From an uncultured Burkholderiales bacterium (GTDB taxonomy: Bacteria > Pseudomonadota > Gammaproteobacteria > Burkholderiales > Burkholderiaceae_C), in contig CAILYC010000052.1 in the NCBI GenBank assembly GCA_903838355.1, forward strand, positions 1-38,461: 38,461 nucleotides of DNA. The letters are read 5' to 3'. The notes beneath the pieces are model-generated. The model made no database searches. It saw only the letters and a program-made list of their open reading frames with translations, and was not told the DNA's origin. Positions 20,885 to 29,567 of the stretch are shown here, piece by piece (the stretch's first letter is position 1; the number at the start of each line of letters is the position of its first letter). A program made the position numbers and the translations under genes.

Positions 20885-20932
20885 CTTTGCCACTCACTTT
20901 GCCACATACTTTGCCACTCACTTCGCCGCATG
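20885..20932 (+). repeat. Four 12-bp tandem repeats running into the dapE start codon
   Basis: CTTTGCCACTCA, CTTTGCCACATA, CTTTGCCACTCA and CTTCGCCGCATG lie end to end; the last copy contains the dapE ATG. The repeat occupies the place where a ribosome-binding site would be, and no Shine-Dalgarno is present. Confidence 0.85.
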
Positions 20933-22180
20933 AGCAACACCCTCGAACTCACTGAACTGCTGATCTCCAAGGCCTCCATCACGCCGCTTGACGAGCAGTG
21001 CCAGAGCGTCATCGCCAAGCGCCTCCAAGCCCTGGGGTTTGCGTGTGAGCACTTGCCCCATGCACCAGAAGGTTCGAGGGAGCTTGAGGTGCAAAACCTT
21101 TGGGCACTCAAAGCCGCGCCGCTGCTCGCTGCTCCTGGGGCTGAGGTCGCCAGCGCCCCGGTCTTGGTCTTTGCCGGTCACACCGATGTGGTGCCAACGG
21201 GGCCCATGAAGAACTGGTCGAGCGACCCCTTTTCACCCTCCAAGCGCGAGGGCAAACTCTATGGCCGAGGAGCCAGCGACATGAAGTCCTCCCTGGCCGC
21301 CATGGTGGTGGCTTGTGAGGAGTTTTATGCCCTAGTCAAAAACCCCGCATTCTCGGTGGCTTTTTTATTGACCAGTGACGAAGAAGGCCCCGCCACCCAT
21401 GGGACCGTCGCCGTCTGCGATTGGCTCACCAAGAAAAAACAACGCTTGGATTGGTGCATTGTGGGCGAGCCCACCTCGGTGAAGATTTGCGGAGACATGA
21501 TCAAAAATGGTCGCCGCGGCACCTTGAGCGGCAAGCTCGTGGTCAAAGGCGTGCAAGGCCACATTGCCTATCCGCATCTGGCCAAAAACCCCATCCATTT
21601 GGTATCCCCCGCCTTGGCCGAATTGGTGGCCATACAGTGGGACCAAGGCAACGAGTTCTTCCAACCCACCAGTTGGCAAATCAGCAACATCCACGCCGGC
21701 ACGGGTGCAAGCAATGTGATCGCGGGCGAGTGTGTGATCGATTTCAATTTCCGCTTTTGCACCGAGTCCACGGTGCAAAGCCTGCAGCAACGACTCCAAT
21801 CGGTGCTGGACCACCATGCACTGGAGTACGCTTTACAGTGGACGCTCGGGGGGCAACCCTTCATCACCCCTCCTGGGGCCTTGGTGGAAGTTGTACAGTC
21901 GGCCATCGAGTCCGTCATCCATCAGCGCGCTGAGCTCTCCACCACGGGGGGCACGAGTGATGGACGCTTCATCGCCACCATTTGCCCCGAGGTGATTGAG
22001 CTGGGCCCACCGAATGCGAGCATTCACAAAGTCGATGAGCACATTGAGATCGCCGACATCGAGCGGCTCAAGAACATTTACTTGGGCGTTTTAGAACGAC
22101 TGCAAGTGCTCACGAGCTCGGGTGCTGCACATGGGGCACAAGCACCCTTTGCGCCCCATGCGCCCCATGCGCCCCACTAA
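20930..22180 (+). CDS. dapE: Succinyl-diaminopimelate desuccinylase
   Basis: A di-zinc M20 peptidase that releases LL-DAP from its N-succinyl form. Metal ligands are visible: His84 and Asp86 region in AGHTDVVP, Asp117 in GRGASDMKS, and the Glu pair in [12 protein letters not shown]; the later [11 protein letters not shown] is also typical. The dimerisation domain lies between. The core ends near residue 390, and the last ~25 residues are an Ala/Pro/His tail (APHAPHAPH) encoded by a 9-base repeat, absent from usual DapE proteins. prmB starts 12 bases after its stop. Confidence 0.96.
   Translation: MSNTLELTELLISKASITPLDEQCQSVIAKRLQALGFACEHLPHAPEGSRELEVQNLWALKAAPLLAAPGAEVASAPVLVFAGHTDVVPTGPMKNWSSDPFSPSKREGKLYGRGASDMKSSLAAMVVACEEFYALVKNPAFSVAFLLTSDEEGPATHGTVAVCDWLTKKKQRLDWCIVGEPTSVKICGDMIKNGRRGTLSGKLVVKGVQGHIAYPHLAKNPIHLVSPALAELVAIQWDQGNEFFQPTSWQISNIHAGTGASNVIAGECVIDFNFRFCTESTVQSLQQRLQSVLDHHALEYALQWTLGGQPFITPPGALVEVVQSAIESVIHQRAELSTTGGTSDGRFIATICPEVIELGPPNASIHKVDEHIEIADIERLKNIYLGVLERLQVLTSSGAAHGAQAPFAPHAPHAPH
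22151..22177 (+). repeat. 9-bp repeats at the dapE 3' end
   Basis: Three near-perfect GCGCCCCAT units encode Ala-Pro-His repeats at the extreme C-terminus of DapE. The unit keeps the frame. The tail lies beyond the conserved enzyme core. Confidence 0.75.
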
Positions 22181-22192
22181 AGCCCCTAGTCC

Positions 22193-23248
22193 ATGAAACT
22201 TCTGGCCTGGGTTGAACACGTCGCAAGGGCACTCGATGAGGGCGGCGCGCACACTGGGCAAGGGACCACCAACACCTGGGATGAGGCCGCATGGCTGGTG
22301 CTGTGGGCATTGGGTTGGCCCTTGGATACGCCCTTGGATACACCTTTGGAAACGCCGCAAAAAGGGTATGTCAATGGTGCACCTGTATCACCCGTAGCAA
22401 CGACAGCAACGACAGCAACGACAGCAACGACAGCAACGGTAGCTGCCGTTGCTGCCAATGCCCCCACTGCGCTTGCCAACCTTGAGCTGAGCCTTGCGCA
22501 AACGCAGGCCATTGAATCGGCCCTCCACGTCCGCGTGAACGACAAAAAACCCATGGCCTACATCGCCCAAGAGGCCTGGTTGCAAGGCCTCTCCTTTTAC
22601 GTCGACGAGCGCACCATCATCCCGCGTAGCCTCATTGCCGAAGTCTTGATGGCCGACAGCCTCCTGCCGTGGATGCCGCATGATCCTCACCGCATCTTGG
22701 ACTTGTGCACCGGCAATGGCAGCTTGGGGGTATTGAGTGCCGTTCATTGGCCTGAGTCTTTGGTGGTCGGCAGTGATGTCAGCCAAGCGGCCTTGGAAGT
22801 GGCACGCATCAACGCGCAGCGCCACGGACTGGCCTCCCGCATAGAGTGGCGTGTGTCCAATGGACTTGAGGCCTTTGATCTCGATACCGCAGCAACTGTA
22901 GACTCCAACGCGCACAACGCACCCCACGAGACCCGCTTTGACCTGGTGCTTTGCAACCCACCTTATGTCCCCGAGACCCACATGCAGTCCTTGCCCGCCG
23001 AGTTCAAGGCCGAGCCTGCCTTGGCTCTCTCGGGTGGAGAAGACGGAATGGATTTCATCCAATCGATCTTGCCCCATGTGCACCGACTCATGACCGACAA
23101 GGGCTTATTGGTGCTCGAGATCGGTCACGAAATTGACGCCTTTGCCCGCCACTACCCGCGCTTGACTTGGGTGAGCATGTCCACCCAAGAAAGCGAAGAA
23201 CAAGTGCTCCTCTTCACGGTGGCCGAACTCAAGGCCTATTTTTCTTGA
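22193..23248 (+). CDS. prmB: Ribosomal protein L3 glutamine N5-methyltransferase
   Basis: A class I SAM-dependent methyltransferase of the HemK/PrmB group that methylates a Gln in ribosomal protein L3. The SAM loop LDLCTGNGSLG is at 169-179 and the Gln-binding NPPYVPE at 255-261. At 351 residues it is longer than typical PrmB (~300-310) because of a low-complexity insert at residues 43-90: a PLDT repeat followed by an Ala-Thr-Thr run, both from tandem DNA repeats. The insert sits in the N-terminal substrate-recognition region, ahead of the catalytic domain. Choice of PrmB over PrmC rests on RSLIAEVL after the IIPR motif and on gene context. Confidence 0.88.
   Translation: MKLLAWVEHVARALDEGGAHTGQGTTNTWDEAAWLVLWALGWPLDTPLDTPLETPQKGYVNGAPVSPVATTATTATTATTATVAAVAANAPTALANLELSLAQTQAIESALHVRVNDKKPMAYIAQEAWLQGLSFYVDERTIIPRSLIAEVLMADSLLPWMPHDPHRILDLCTGNGSLGVLSAVHWPESLVVGSDVSQAALEVARINAQRHGLASRIEWRVSNGLEAFDLDTAATVDSNAHNAPHETRFDLVLCNPPYVPETHMQSLPAEFKAEPALALSGGEDGMDFIQSILPHVHRLMTDKGLLVLEIGHEIDAFARHYPRLTWVSMSTQESEEQVLLFTVAELKAYFS
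22319..22354 (+). repeat. 12-bp repeats in prmB (PLDT units)
   Basis: Three successive units of CCCTTGGATACG-type sequence encode PLDT-PLDT-PLET. The unit keeps the frame. Confidence 0.7.
22397..22441 (+). repeat. 9-bp GCAACGACA repeat in prmB
   Basis: Four perfect GCAACGACA units and a partial fifth encode the Ala-Thr-Thr run in the N-terminal part of PrmB. Length changes would add or remove three residues without frameshift. Confidence 0.9.
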
Positions 23249-23471
23249 CCCCTTAGCGACGACTGCCTTGATCAACGCCCTTTATCCGTGCTTATTCGCC
23301 ATCCCTCACGCACACCTCCACCAACACCACCACCACCACCACCACCTCCAACCACAGATCCAATCAAACCTCCTCCTCAACCCCTCTATCCAATGAAACG
23401 CAAGCGCCCTCCTAGGGGATGGGGCTGGCACTTTTTTTTGATTTTTTTGCACCCACGCCCACACTCCCCCC
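23249..23471. other. Intergenic region with CCA-repeat tract upstream of the ABC-F gene
   Basis: No gene is supported here. The stretch 23317-23350 is a CCA/CACCA-type triplet tract, followed by pyrimidine-rich sequence, a T9 run near 23430-23438 and a second T-run. The T-rich part could be a terminator tail for prmB, though no good stem precedes it. The ABC-F start lacks a Shine-Dalgarno. Confidence 0.5.
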
Positions 23472-25514
23472 ATGATCACTTTTAGAAACATTGAACTGCG
23501 TCGCGGAACGCGCACCTTGCTCTCGGGCGTGAATTTGGTGATCAACCCGGGCGAAAAAATTGGCCTGGTGGGTCGCAACGGTGCGGGCAAGTCCACCTTC
23601 TTTGCCCTCCTCACCGGCGACCTCCAAGAAGAAAAGGGTGAGGTTGAGATCCCCGAGCACTGGAGACTGGCCCAAGTCGAGCAGCACATGCCAGAGACTG
23701 ACAGTTCTGCAAGCGACTACGTGTTGGAGTCCGATGCGGCACTGCAAGTGGCCTCTCAGGCGCTCAAAGCGGCCGAGGCCAGCAACGACGGCATGGCCAT
23801 TGCCGAGGCCCACTTGGCGCTGGCCGATGCGGGCGTGCACGATGCACTATCAAGAGCACAGTCTTTGATTTTGGGTCTCGGGTTCAAGCCGCATGAATTG
23901 GATTTACCCGTCAACAGCTTTTCAGGCGGATGGCGCATGCGACTGCAACTGGCGCGTGCACTCATGTGCCCCTCAGACTTGATGCTGCTCGACGAGCCCA
24001 CCAATCACTTGGACTTGGACGCCTTGGTCTGGCTCGAGAGTTGGCTGCAGCGCTATAGCGGCACCTTGGTCATCATCAGCCATGACCGCGAATTCTTGGA
24101 TGCGGTCACCAAGATCACCTTGCACATCGACCACGGACAAATCAGCCGCTACGGCGCGAACTACTCAGGCTTTGAGACCTTGCGAACCCAGGAACTGATC
24201 TTGCAGCAAGCCGCCTTTGTCAAGCAGCAAGACCGCATCAACCATTTGCAGCACTTTATCGACCGTTTCAAAGCCAAGGCGAGCAAGGCCAAACAAGCGC
24301 AAAGTCGCGTCAAAGCTCTCGAGCGCATGGAGAAAATGTCCCCCATGCTCAACGAGGCCGATTTCACCTTCGCCTTCAAAGAGCCCTTGCAACTGCCCAA
24401 CCCCATGATTGCCATCCAAAACGGCAGTTTTGGCTACAAAAACGATGACGAGTCCACGGTGATTTTGAGCGGTGTCGGCCGCTCCGTCTTGAGTGGACAA
24501 CGCATTGGAATCTTGGGCGCCAATGGACAAGGCAAATCGACTTTCATCAAAACCTTGTCGCAAAGCATCCCCCTCGTGAGTGGCGAGATGGTGCAAGGCA
24601 AGGGTTTGAACATTGGCTACTTTGCCCAACAAGAACTCGATGTCTTGCGCCCGGGCCAGTCGCCCTTGGAGCACATGCAAGACCTGGCTCGCCGAGGCAT
24701 CGGCAGCTCCAAGGAGCAAGAGATACGCAACTTTTTGGGCACCTTTCGCTTTGCCGACACCATGGTGCACCAAGCCGTGGGCACCTTGTCTGGGGGAGAA
24801 AAAGCGCGTTTGGTGCTGGCCATGATCGTTTGGCAACGCCCCAATTTGCTGCTCCTCGATGAGCCCACCAACCACCTGGACTTGATGACCCGAGAGGCCT
24901 TGGCCATGGCGCTCAACGATTTTGATGGCACCGTGATGCTGGTGAGCCACGACCGCTCACTCCTGCGATCCGTGTGCGAGGAGTTTTGGCTGGTTTCGCG
25001 CTCAGGCATCGCCGACTTCAAGGGTGACTTGGACGAGTACCAACGCTATTTGCTCGAGCAGTCAAAAGCCATGAAAGACGAGCAGTCTGGCAAAAAGGCC
25101 AACAAATCAAGCCCAAACTCAAAACGCAACCCCAAGTCCAGCACCCAGCCCCCTGAGACTTCTGAGGGTTTACTCAGCATGACGCCCAATCGCACTGGGG
25201 ACTTGGCGCCCGCGAACTTGAGCCGCGAGGACAAAAAACTCGAACAACAAAAACGTTTAGAGCGTGAACGCGCGCTCCAAGCGCAAATTCAGCCCCTCAA
25301 AAAAGAGCTACAAGCCACTGAGTTGAGGCTGCAAACCGTGCAAGCCCAAGTGCTCACTTTGGAGGCAAGCTTGATGCAAGACTTGAGCCCACAAGAGCGC
25401 GCCCAAAACGGCAAAGCCCTGAAGTCCTTGCAAGAAGAGGCGAGCAACTTGGAAGAAAAATGGCTGATGCTGGGCGAACACATCGAGCAGTCGCACGCCC
25501 TGCCCACCGCATAA
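23472..25514 (+). CDS. ABC-F family ATPase, YheS-like
   Basis: A 680-residue soluble protein with two ABC domains and no membrane segments. ABC1 has Walker A GRNGAGKST (34-42) and signature FSGGWRMRLQ; ABC2 has GANGQGKST and LSGGEKARLV. Each is followed by LLDEPTNHLD. The linker at ~240-290 (KQQDRINHLQHFIDRFKAKA) is the P-site tRNA interaction motif region of ABC-F translation factors. After ABC2 a Lys/Ser-rich segment and a C-terminal coiled coil (600-670) follow. The start MITFRNIELRRGTRTLL matches YheS best among ABC-F types. It acts on ribosomes; the specific role of YheS is not well established. Confidence 0.9.
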   Translation: MITFRNIELRRGTRTLLSGVNLVINPGEKIGLVGRNGAGKSTFFALLTGDLQEEKGEVEIPEHWRLAQVEQHMPETDSSASDYVLESDAALQVASQALKAAEASNDGMAIAEAHLALADAGVHDALSRAQSLILGLGFKPHELDLPVNSFSGGWRMRLQLARALMCPSDLMLLDEPTNHLDLDALVWLESWLQRYSGTLVIISHDREFLDAVTKITLHIDHGQISRYGANYSGFETLRTQELILQQAAFVKQQDRINHLQHFIDRFKAKASKAKQAQSRVKALERMEKMSPMLNEADFTFAFKEPLQLPNPMIAIQNGSFGYKNDDESTVILSGVGRSVLSGQRIGILGANGQGKSTFIKTLSQSIPLVSGEMVQGKGLNIGYFAQQELDVLRPGQSPLEHMQDLARRGIGSSKEQEIRNFLGTFRFADTMVHQAVGTLSGGEKARLVLAMIVWQRPNLLLLDEPTNHLDLMTREALAMALNDFDGTVMLVSHDRSLLRSVCEEFWLVSRSGIADFKGDLDEYQRYLLEQSKAMKDEQSGKKANKSSPNSKRNPKSSTQPPETSEGLLSMTPNRTGDLAPANLSREDKKLEQQKRLERERALQAQIQPLKKELQATELRLQTVQAQVLTLEASLMQDLSPQERAQNGKALKSLQEEASNLEEKWLMLGEHIEQSHALPTA

Positions 25515-25737
25515 AGTCTGCCCAAACGATCAGCGACACCCGCGCTTGACAGCGGGGAGGCTCTGCCTTGACCGATCTAGACCCATCTCAACAGATCTAG
25601 GCCGCTGTTCCCGTCTAGAATCTCCTCACGATCAGAGTCCGGGTTCAGCAAGCGAGGGCTAAAAAACACCTAGAAATACCTAGAAATACCAAGAAACATT
25701 TTGAAATGCCTAGAAATGCCCAGAACTGCCACTCGAG
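25515..25737. other. Intergenic region upstream of the ligase-GT9 fusion gene
   Basis: The gap carries an inverted repeat, ACAGCGG (25549-25555) with CCGCTGT (25602-25608), that could terminate or regulate; two TCTAGA sites and an AGATCT site between and around them; and a 10-bp repeat block at 25661-25730 next to the start codon. No other gene is supported. Confidence 0.5.
25661..25730 (+). repeat. 10-bp phased A-tract repeats upstream of the fusion gene
   Basis: Seven consecutive 10-base units vary around TAGAAATRCC (two perfect TAGAAATACC, then AAGAAACATT, TTGAAATGCC, TAGAAATGCC, CAGAACTGCC, preceded by AAAAAACACC). The A-tracts recur every 10 bases, close to one helical turn, so the DNA should be intrinsically curved. 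The block ends 7 bases before the ATG. Confidence 0.85.
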
Positions 25738-28290
25738 ATGACTGACCCTGAAGCTTCCAACCCCGTGCGCACCTTTTGTCGCCTGAGCCTTTGCGCCTTG
25801 GCCATTTCGGTGAGCCTTGGCGTGGCGTTGGTGTCCTTGTCCAAGGCGCTCTTGTTGCTGGCCTTTGTCGCCTTGCTCGTGCAAAGTATCTGGCTGACCC
25901 AAGGCCGCGGCGCGCACCCCAGCACCGATCAGAGCCGATCCAAGCCAGCCAGACTTGCCAGACCCATCCCAGTCCATTTTGAGACTCACTGGGCCATTTA
26001 TGCCGCACTGGGTTGGATGGCCTTGTCGGTGCTTTGGACCGAAGCACCCACCCCAACTTGGACCACCGCCTTGCTGCGCCACGCCCGCTTTTTGGTTTTG
26101 CCCTTGGGGATGTTTTGCTTGAACGAGCGCGCCGATGTGATGGCGGTCTTGCGTGCCTTGGTGCTGGCACAACTCGTGATTGTGGTGCTGTCTTGTTTGC
26201 TCTGGCTCGGTGTTGACGTGCCGCTGCACAACCCGGTTTACCCGATGAATTTTGGCCTGGTGATCAACGGCCACTTGGAGCAACCCATCATGAGCACTTT
26301 GATGCTGGTGGTGCTGTGGCATTTCAAGGAAGAGCTCTTCCCAGGTGTGAGCGCCGTTTGGATCTACCTCGCTTGCGCCATGACGGTGGGCAATGTGCTT
26401 TTTGTCATGACCGGGCGCACAGGCTTCATTGCCATGATCGTGGCCGTCACATTGATACTCGTCAAGCACAGCCCCAGCGCCTTGAAACACAAAATCACCT
26501 GGGTGCTCATCACACCCGTTGTCTTGAGTATGACGCTGGGGTGGGTCTCGCCGCGATTTTACGCCCGCATCACCGAGGGGGTGCACGACGTGGAGCTCTA
26601 CACCCAAGGCTTTGATGCCACCTCACAGGGATACCGGCTGGACTATTGGCACCAGTCCATCAAGTCCCTGGCCGAGGCTCCCTTGATGGGGCATGGGGTG
26701 GGGAGTTGGCGGCAAGAGTACATCCGCTTTGGCGGCGATGAGCCCAACCCACCGAGCAACCCGCATGAGCAGTTTTTGCTCTGGTGGGTCGAGGCAGGCG
26801 TGGTCGGGCTTATCTTCATGGGGCTGATTTTTGTAGCGATGTGGCGAGACGCCCGGCGTTTGGAAGAACCTGCCCAAAGCGCCATGCAAGCAACTTGGGC
26901 CATCACCCTCATGGTGAGCCTCTTTAATTGCCCGTTTTACGGTGCGGGCATGGGGGAGTTTTTTCTCATCATCTTTGCCTGCCTCTTGGCCTTGGGCAAG
27001 CCTGGAATGAAGACCCACCGGGTCTTGGGTCACCCGACACTCAACCACTCAGGCCCAGCCCACTCTGACTTCAAGGAGGCGCTGGGTTTGCCTAAGGCGA
27101 TGTTCACCCTTGCGACCTCAAGCCCGTCTTGGATTGAACGCTTGGGCCTCATGGTCGTGACCCAGCCCTTGTCAAAACCGGTGCCTGGCAATGAGCGCAA
27201 CTACCAGCAAAGCGAGGGACTGCGCAAACTTGGCTATCGCCAGTTGAGAAAACTCGTCTACCTGCAACTGCATTCGCAGCGCCACTTGATGTGCGAGCGC
27301 GCCCAAGCGGAGTGGAAAAAAGGCTTGTGGATCTACGAAAGAACAGCGCAAATTGGCGACTGTTTGATGGATTTGGCACCCAGAAGTCTCTTGAAAAAAC
27401 ACGGCTTGGAGATGGATTTGTTGACCTTGCCGCACTTGGCCCAACTCTTTGAATTCGATCCTTGCTTTGGCCACGTGCTCACCGATGCGCGAGCTGCAAA
27501 ACTCAATCGTTATGATTTTGTCGTGGTGCAAAGTGTTCACCACCGCGCCTTGATCAAGAAGATCACGTATTTTCGGGATTTGCCGTGGCTTTGCATTCAG
27601 GGGTTTTACGATGTGCCTGACTTCTCGCGCATGCGCTGGAGCACGCAGCGCTTGATGGATTGGTTTGACAGGCCTGGGGATGCGAGCAGCGTTGAGGATG
27701 CGCTCAGCTTTGAAGCCCACGCCCGGCAAAAACTCTGGCTGCCGCCAGCAGTGCCCAGTCTACAGACCCAGACCCAGATCCAGATCCAGATCCAGATCCA
27801 AAAGGCAGCTTACACAACTGCGGCCCACCCAGCGCCCACCCATGAACTGGCGCTGGCCTTGGGCGGCGTGGATCCGGTGCGCACCTACCACCGCTGGCCC
27901 GAACTCTTGGTGCTCTTGTCAGGCCTTGGATTCACCTCTTGCAGCCTAATTGGCAAGGGCGAAGTGGCCTTAAAGAGTGCAAAAGACATTGAGGACTTGA
28001 ACCAGGATTGGATGCGCATTGACAACCAAATCAACCGCACGACCTTGATCGAGTGCGCTCAAATTCTGGCACGCACGAAGCTCTTGATCACCGCTGACGG
28101 CGGGATGATGCACTTGGCCATTTCAAGCGGCACGGGCCACATCATTTCCCTCTTTACCCAGGGCATTGATCCCGAGTACCGCTTGCCCAAAGACTTGATT
28201 GGCCAAGCTCTCCAAAGCGTTGATCAAGACCTTAACCGCATCACGCCTGGGGAGATTGTGAACAAGATCCATGAGCTCAGTCTCTTCTAG
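25738..28290 (+). CDS. Fused O-antigen-ligase-like / GT9-like glycosyltransferase protein
   Basis: An 850-residue protein. The N-terminal ~420 residues are a multi-pass membrane domain (about ten segments from residue 14 on). It has Arg227 in MTGRTGF and the periplasmic loop signature RLDYWHQS ... APLMGHGVGSW ... NPHEQF (300-346, His343), characteristic of WaaL/Wzy_C ligases and polymerases. From about 530 a soluble region begins with YERTAQIGDCLMDL and ends with LITADGGMMHLA and SGTGHI, resembling GT9 heptosyltransferases. A Gln-Thr/Gln-Ile run encoded by hexamer repeats lies inside the second part. I see no stop or clear internal start between the halves. It probably acts in lipopolysaccharide or O-chain assembly. 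Natural fusion versus sequencing artefact is open. Confidence 0.8.
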   Translation: MTDPEASNPVRTFCRLSLCALAISVSLGVALVSLSKALLLLAFVALLVQSIWLTQGRGAHPSTDQSRSKPARLARPIPVHFETHWAIYAALGWMALSVLWTEAPTPTWTTALLRHARFLVLPLGMFCLNERADVMAVLRALVLAQLVIVVLSCLLWLGVDVPLHNPVYPMNFGLVINGHLEQPIMSTLMLVVLWHFKEELFPGVSAVWIYLACAMTVGNVLFVMTGRTGFIAMIVAVTLILVKHSPSALKHKITWVLITPVVLSMTLGWVSPRFYARITEGVHDVELYTQGFDATSQGYRLDYWHQSIKSLAEAPLMGHGVGSWRQEYIRFGGDEPNPPSNPHEQFLLWWVEAGVVGLIFMGLIFVAMWRDARRLEEPAQSAMQATWAITLMVSLFNCPFYGAGMGEFFLIIFACLLALGKPGMKTHRVLGHPTLNHSGPAHSDFKEALGLPKAMFTLATSSPSWIERLGLMVVTQPLSKPVPGNERNYQQSEGLRKLGYRQLRKLVYLQLHSQRHLMCERAQAEWKKGLWIYERTAQIGDCLMDLAPRSLLKKHGLEMDLLTLPHLAQLFEFDPCFGHVLTDARAAKLNRYDFVVVQSVHHRALIKKITYFRDLPWLCIQGFYDVPDFSRMRWSTQRLMDWFDRPGDASSVEDALSFEAHARQKLWLPPAVPSLQTQTQIQIQIQIQKAAYTTAAHPAPTHELALALGGVDPVRTYHRWPELLVLLSGLGFTSCSLIGKGEVALKSAKDIEDLNQDWMRIDNQINRTTLIECAQILARTKLLITADGGMMHLAISSGTGHIISLFTQGIDPEYRLPKDLIGQALQSVDQDLNRITPGEIVNKIHELSLF
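27763..27798 (+). repeat. CAGAYC hexamer repeat in the GT9-like domain
   Basis: Two CAGACC units followed by four CAGATC units encode Gln-Thr and Gln-Ile repeats in the fusion protein. The hexamer keeps the frame. It falls in a loop between the two Rossmann-like halves of the GT9-like domain. Confidence 0.9.
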
Positions 28291-28348
28291 CACCATCGAG
28301 CGCTAGTGCAGCATCGCTGCGTGGGGCGGCGCTGGATTAATCTTATGA

Positions 28349-29386
28349 TTAGTCTGATGATTTTTCAGGATTTTTGACCAAGAGTTTTTTCCAGCGCTGC
28401 ACCTCTTGGCGAATCATGTGCTCGAACTCTTGTGGCGTGGAGGGCGACACCTCGCCGTCAACGACTTGCAGTCGTTTGCTCACCTCAGGACGCGACAAGG
28501 CCACTTTGAGGGCCGCGTTGAGTTTGTCCACGATGGCGCTGGGTGTGCCAGCGGGTGCAATCACGCCCCACCACACCACCGCATTGAAGCCCTTGAAGCC
28601 TTGCTCGGCGATGGTTTTGACGTCCGACTCGGACTGAATGCGGTTGATCCCAGAGCTTGCCAAAATTCTGAGGCGCTTGGCGTCGGCCAAGGGCTTGATC
28701 TGGGACATACCCGTGAAGAGCAAATCCACATGGCCCGCCGCAACATCGTTGATCGCAGGTCCAGCCCCGCGGTAGGTCACCATCACCAAGGGACTGCCCA
28801 GCGCCTCTTGCAGCATGAGCGCCGCCAAGTGTGAGCCTGAGCCGTCGCCCGACGTGGCCATGCTCAGTCTCCCAGGGTTGAGCCGGGCGTAATTGATCAA
28901 CTCCGTGACATTGCTCACCCCCAGCCCTAGCCTAGCGGCCAATCCAAAAGGATAAGTGATCACCAAAGAAATCGGCGCAAAATCCTCGGGGGTTTTGTAA
29001 GGCATTTGCGGCATGAGGCTCGGGTTGGTGGCCAAACTCGTGCTCACCAAACCCAGGGTATAGCCATCATTGACCGCTTTGGAGACCAGCTCGGTGCCGA
29101 CCACCGTGTTGCCCCCGCCCTTGTTGTCGATCAAGATCGGTTGGGCCAACACTTCGGAGAGCTTGTCGGCAAATGACCTGGCGATGAAGTCCCCTCCCCC
29201 CCCCGGCGCAAACGGCACCACCACGCGAATGGCGTGGTTGGGATAGGGGTCTGCAGCAAAAGCATTGTGCGATATGAGCGACGTGAACAATGTGAGCGAC
29301 ATGAGCGCCGCGACAGAGTAAGCCCAAGGGAGATGCCGTCTGAATTTAAACATCAGCGATGATGCGTTGATCATGGAAAGCCTCAT
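28349..29386 (-). CDS. Bug-family (TctC-like) periplasmic solute-binding protein
   Basis: A 345-residue secreted binding protein. The ATG at 29386 is supported by AAGGA 8 bases upstream. The leader has a basic start, a hydrophobic stretch (~24-40), and a cleavage site after NAFAA near residue 45. The mature part begins DPYPNHAIRVVVPFAPGGGG, a Bug signature, with DNKGGGNTVVGTE and PSLMPQMPY further on. Bug proteins bind carboxylic acids for tripartite tricarboxylate transporters, and many are orphans, as here: no tctA/tctB are visible. The gene follows livF on the same strand but is separated by an octamer repeat. Confidence 0.93.
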   Translation of the reverse strand: MRLSMINASSLMFKFRRHLPWAYSVAALMSLTLFTSLISHNAFAADPYPNHAIRVVVPFAPGGGGDFIARSFADKLSEVLAQPILIDNKGGGNTVVGTELVSKAVNDGYTLGLVSTSLATNPSLMPQMPYKTPEDFAPISLVITYPFGLAARLGLGVSNVTELINYARLNPGRLSMATSGDGSGSHLAALMLQEALGSPLVMVTYRGAGPAINDVAAGHVDLLFTGMSQIKPLADAKRLRILASSGINRIQSESDVKTIAEQGFKGFNAVVWWGVIAPAGTPSAIVDKLNAALKVALSRPEVSKRLQVVDGEVSPSTPQEFEHMIRQEVQRWKKLLVKNPEKSSD

Positions 29387-29456
29387 GGATCCATTCCTTT
29401 AAGAATTGGTGGGAGAAAGAATACCATGAAGCTGTCCCTGGGCCTCATTGGCCCAG

Positions 29457-29544
29457 CGTGCAAACGTGCAAACGTGCAAACGTGCAAACGTGCAAACGTG
29501 CAAACGTGCAAACGTGCAAGCGTGCAAGCGTGCAAGCGTGCAAG
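29457..29544. repeat. 8-bp tandem repeat, 11 copies (CGTGCAAA x7, CGTGCAAG x4)
   Basis: Eleven perfect-length 8-base units: seven CGTGCAAA followed by four CGTGCAAG. The block lies between the livF stop (29568) and the Bug start (29386), 24 bases beyond livF and 71 bases upstream of the Bug ATG. Separation into two variant blocks suggests growth by slippage on a mutated unit. No spacers are present, so it is not CRISPR. Confidence 0.95.
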
Positions 29545-29567
29545 CGTCGCTGTGAACCGCTTTCCAG

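Noticed and set aside
25645..26607. Minus-strand frame of 320 codons opposite the ligase-GT9 gene
   Set aside because: His/Gln-rich low-complexity shadow of the membrane-protein gene, lacking any domain.
29457..29544. CRISPR array
   Set aside because: The units are 8 bp, contiguous and without spacers, and no cas genes are present.
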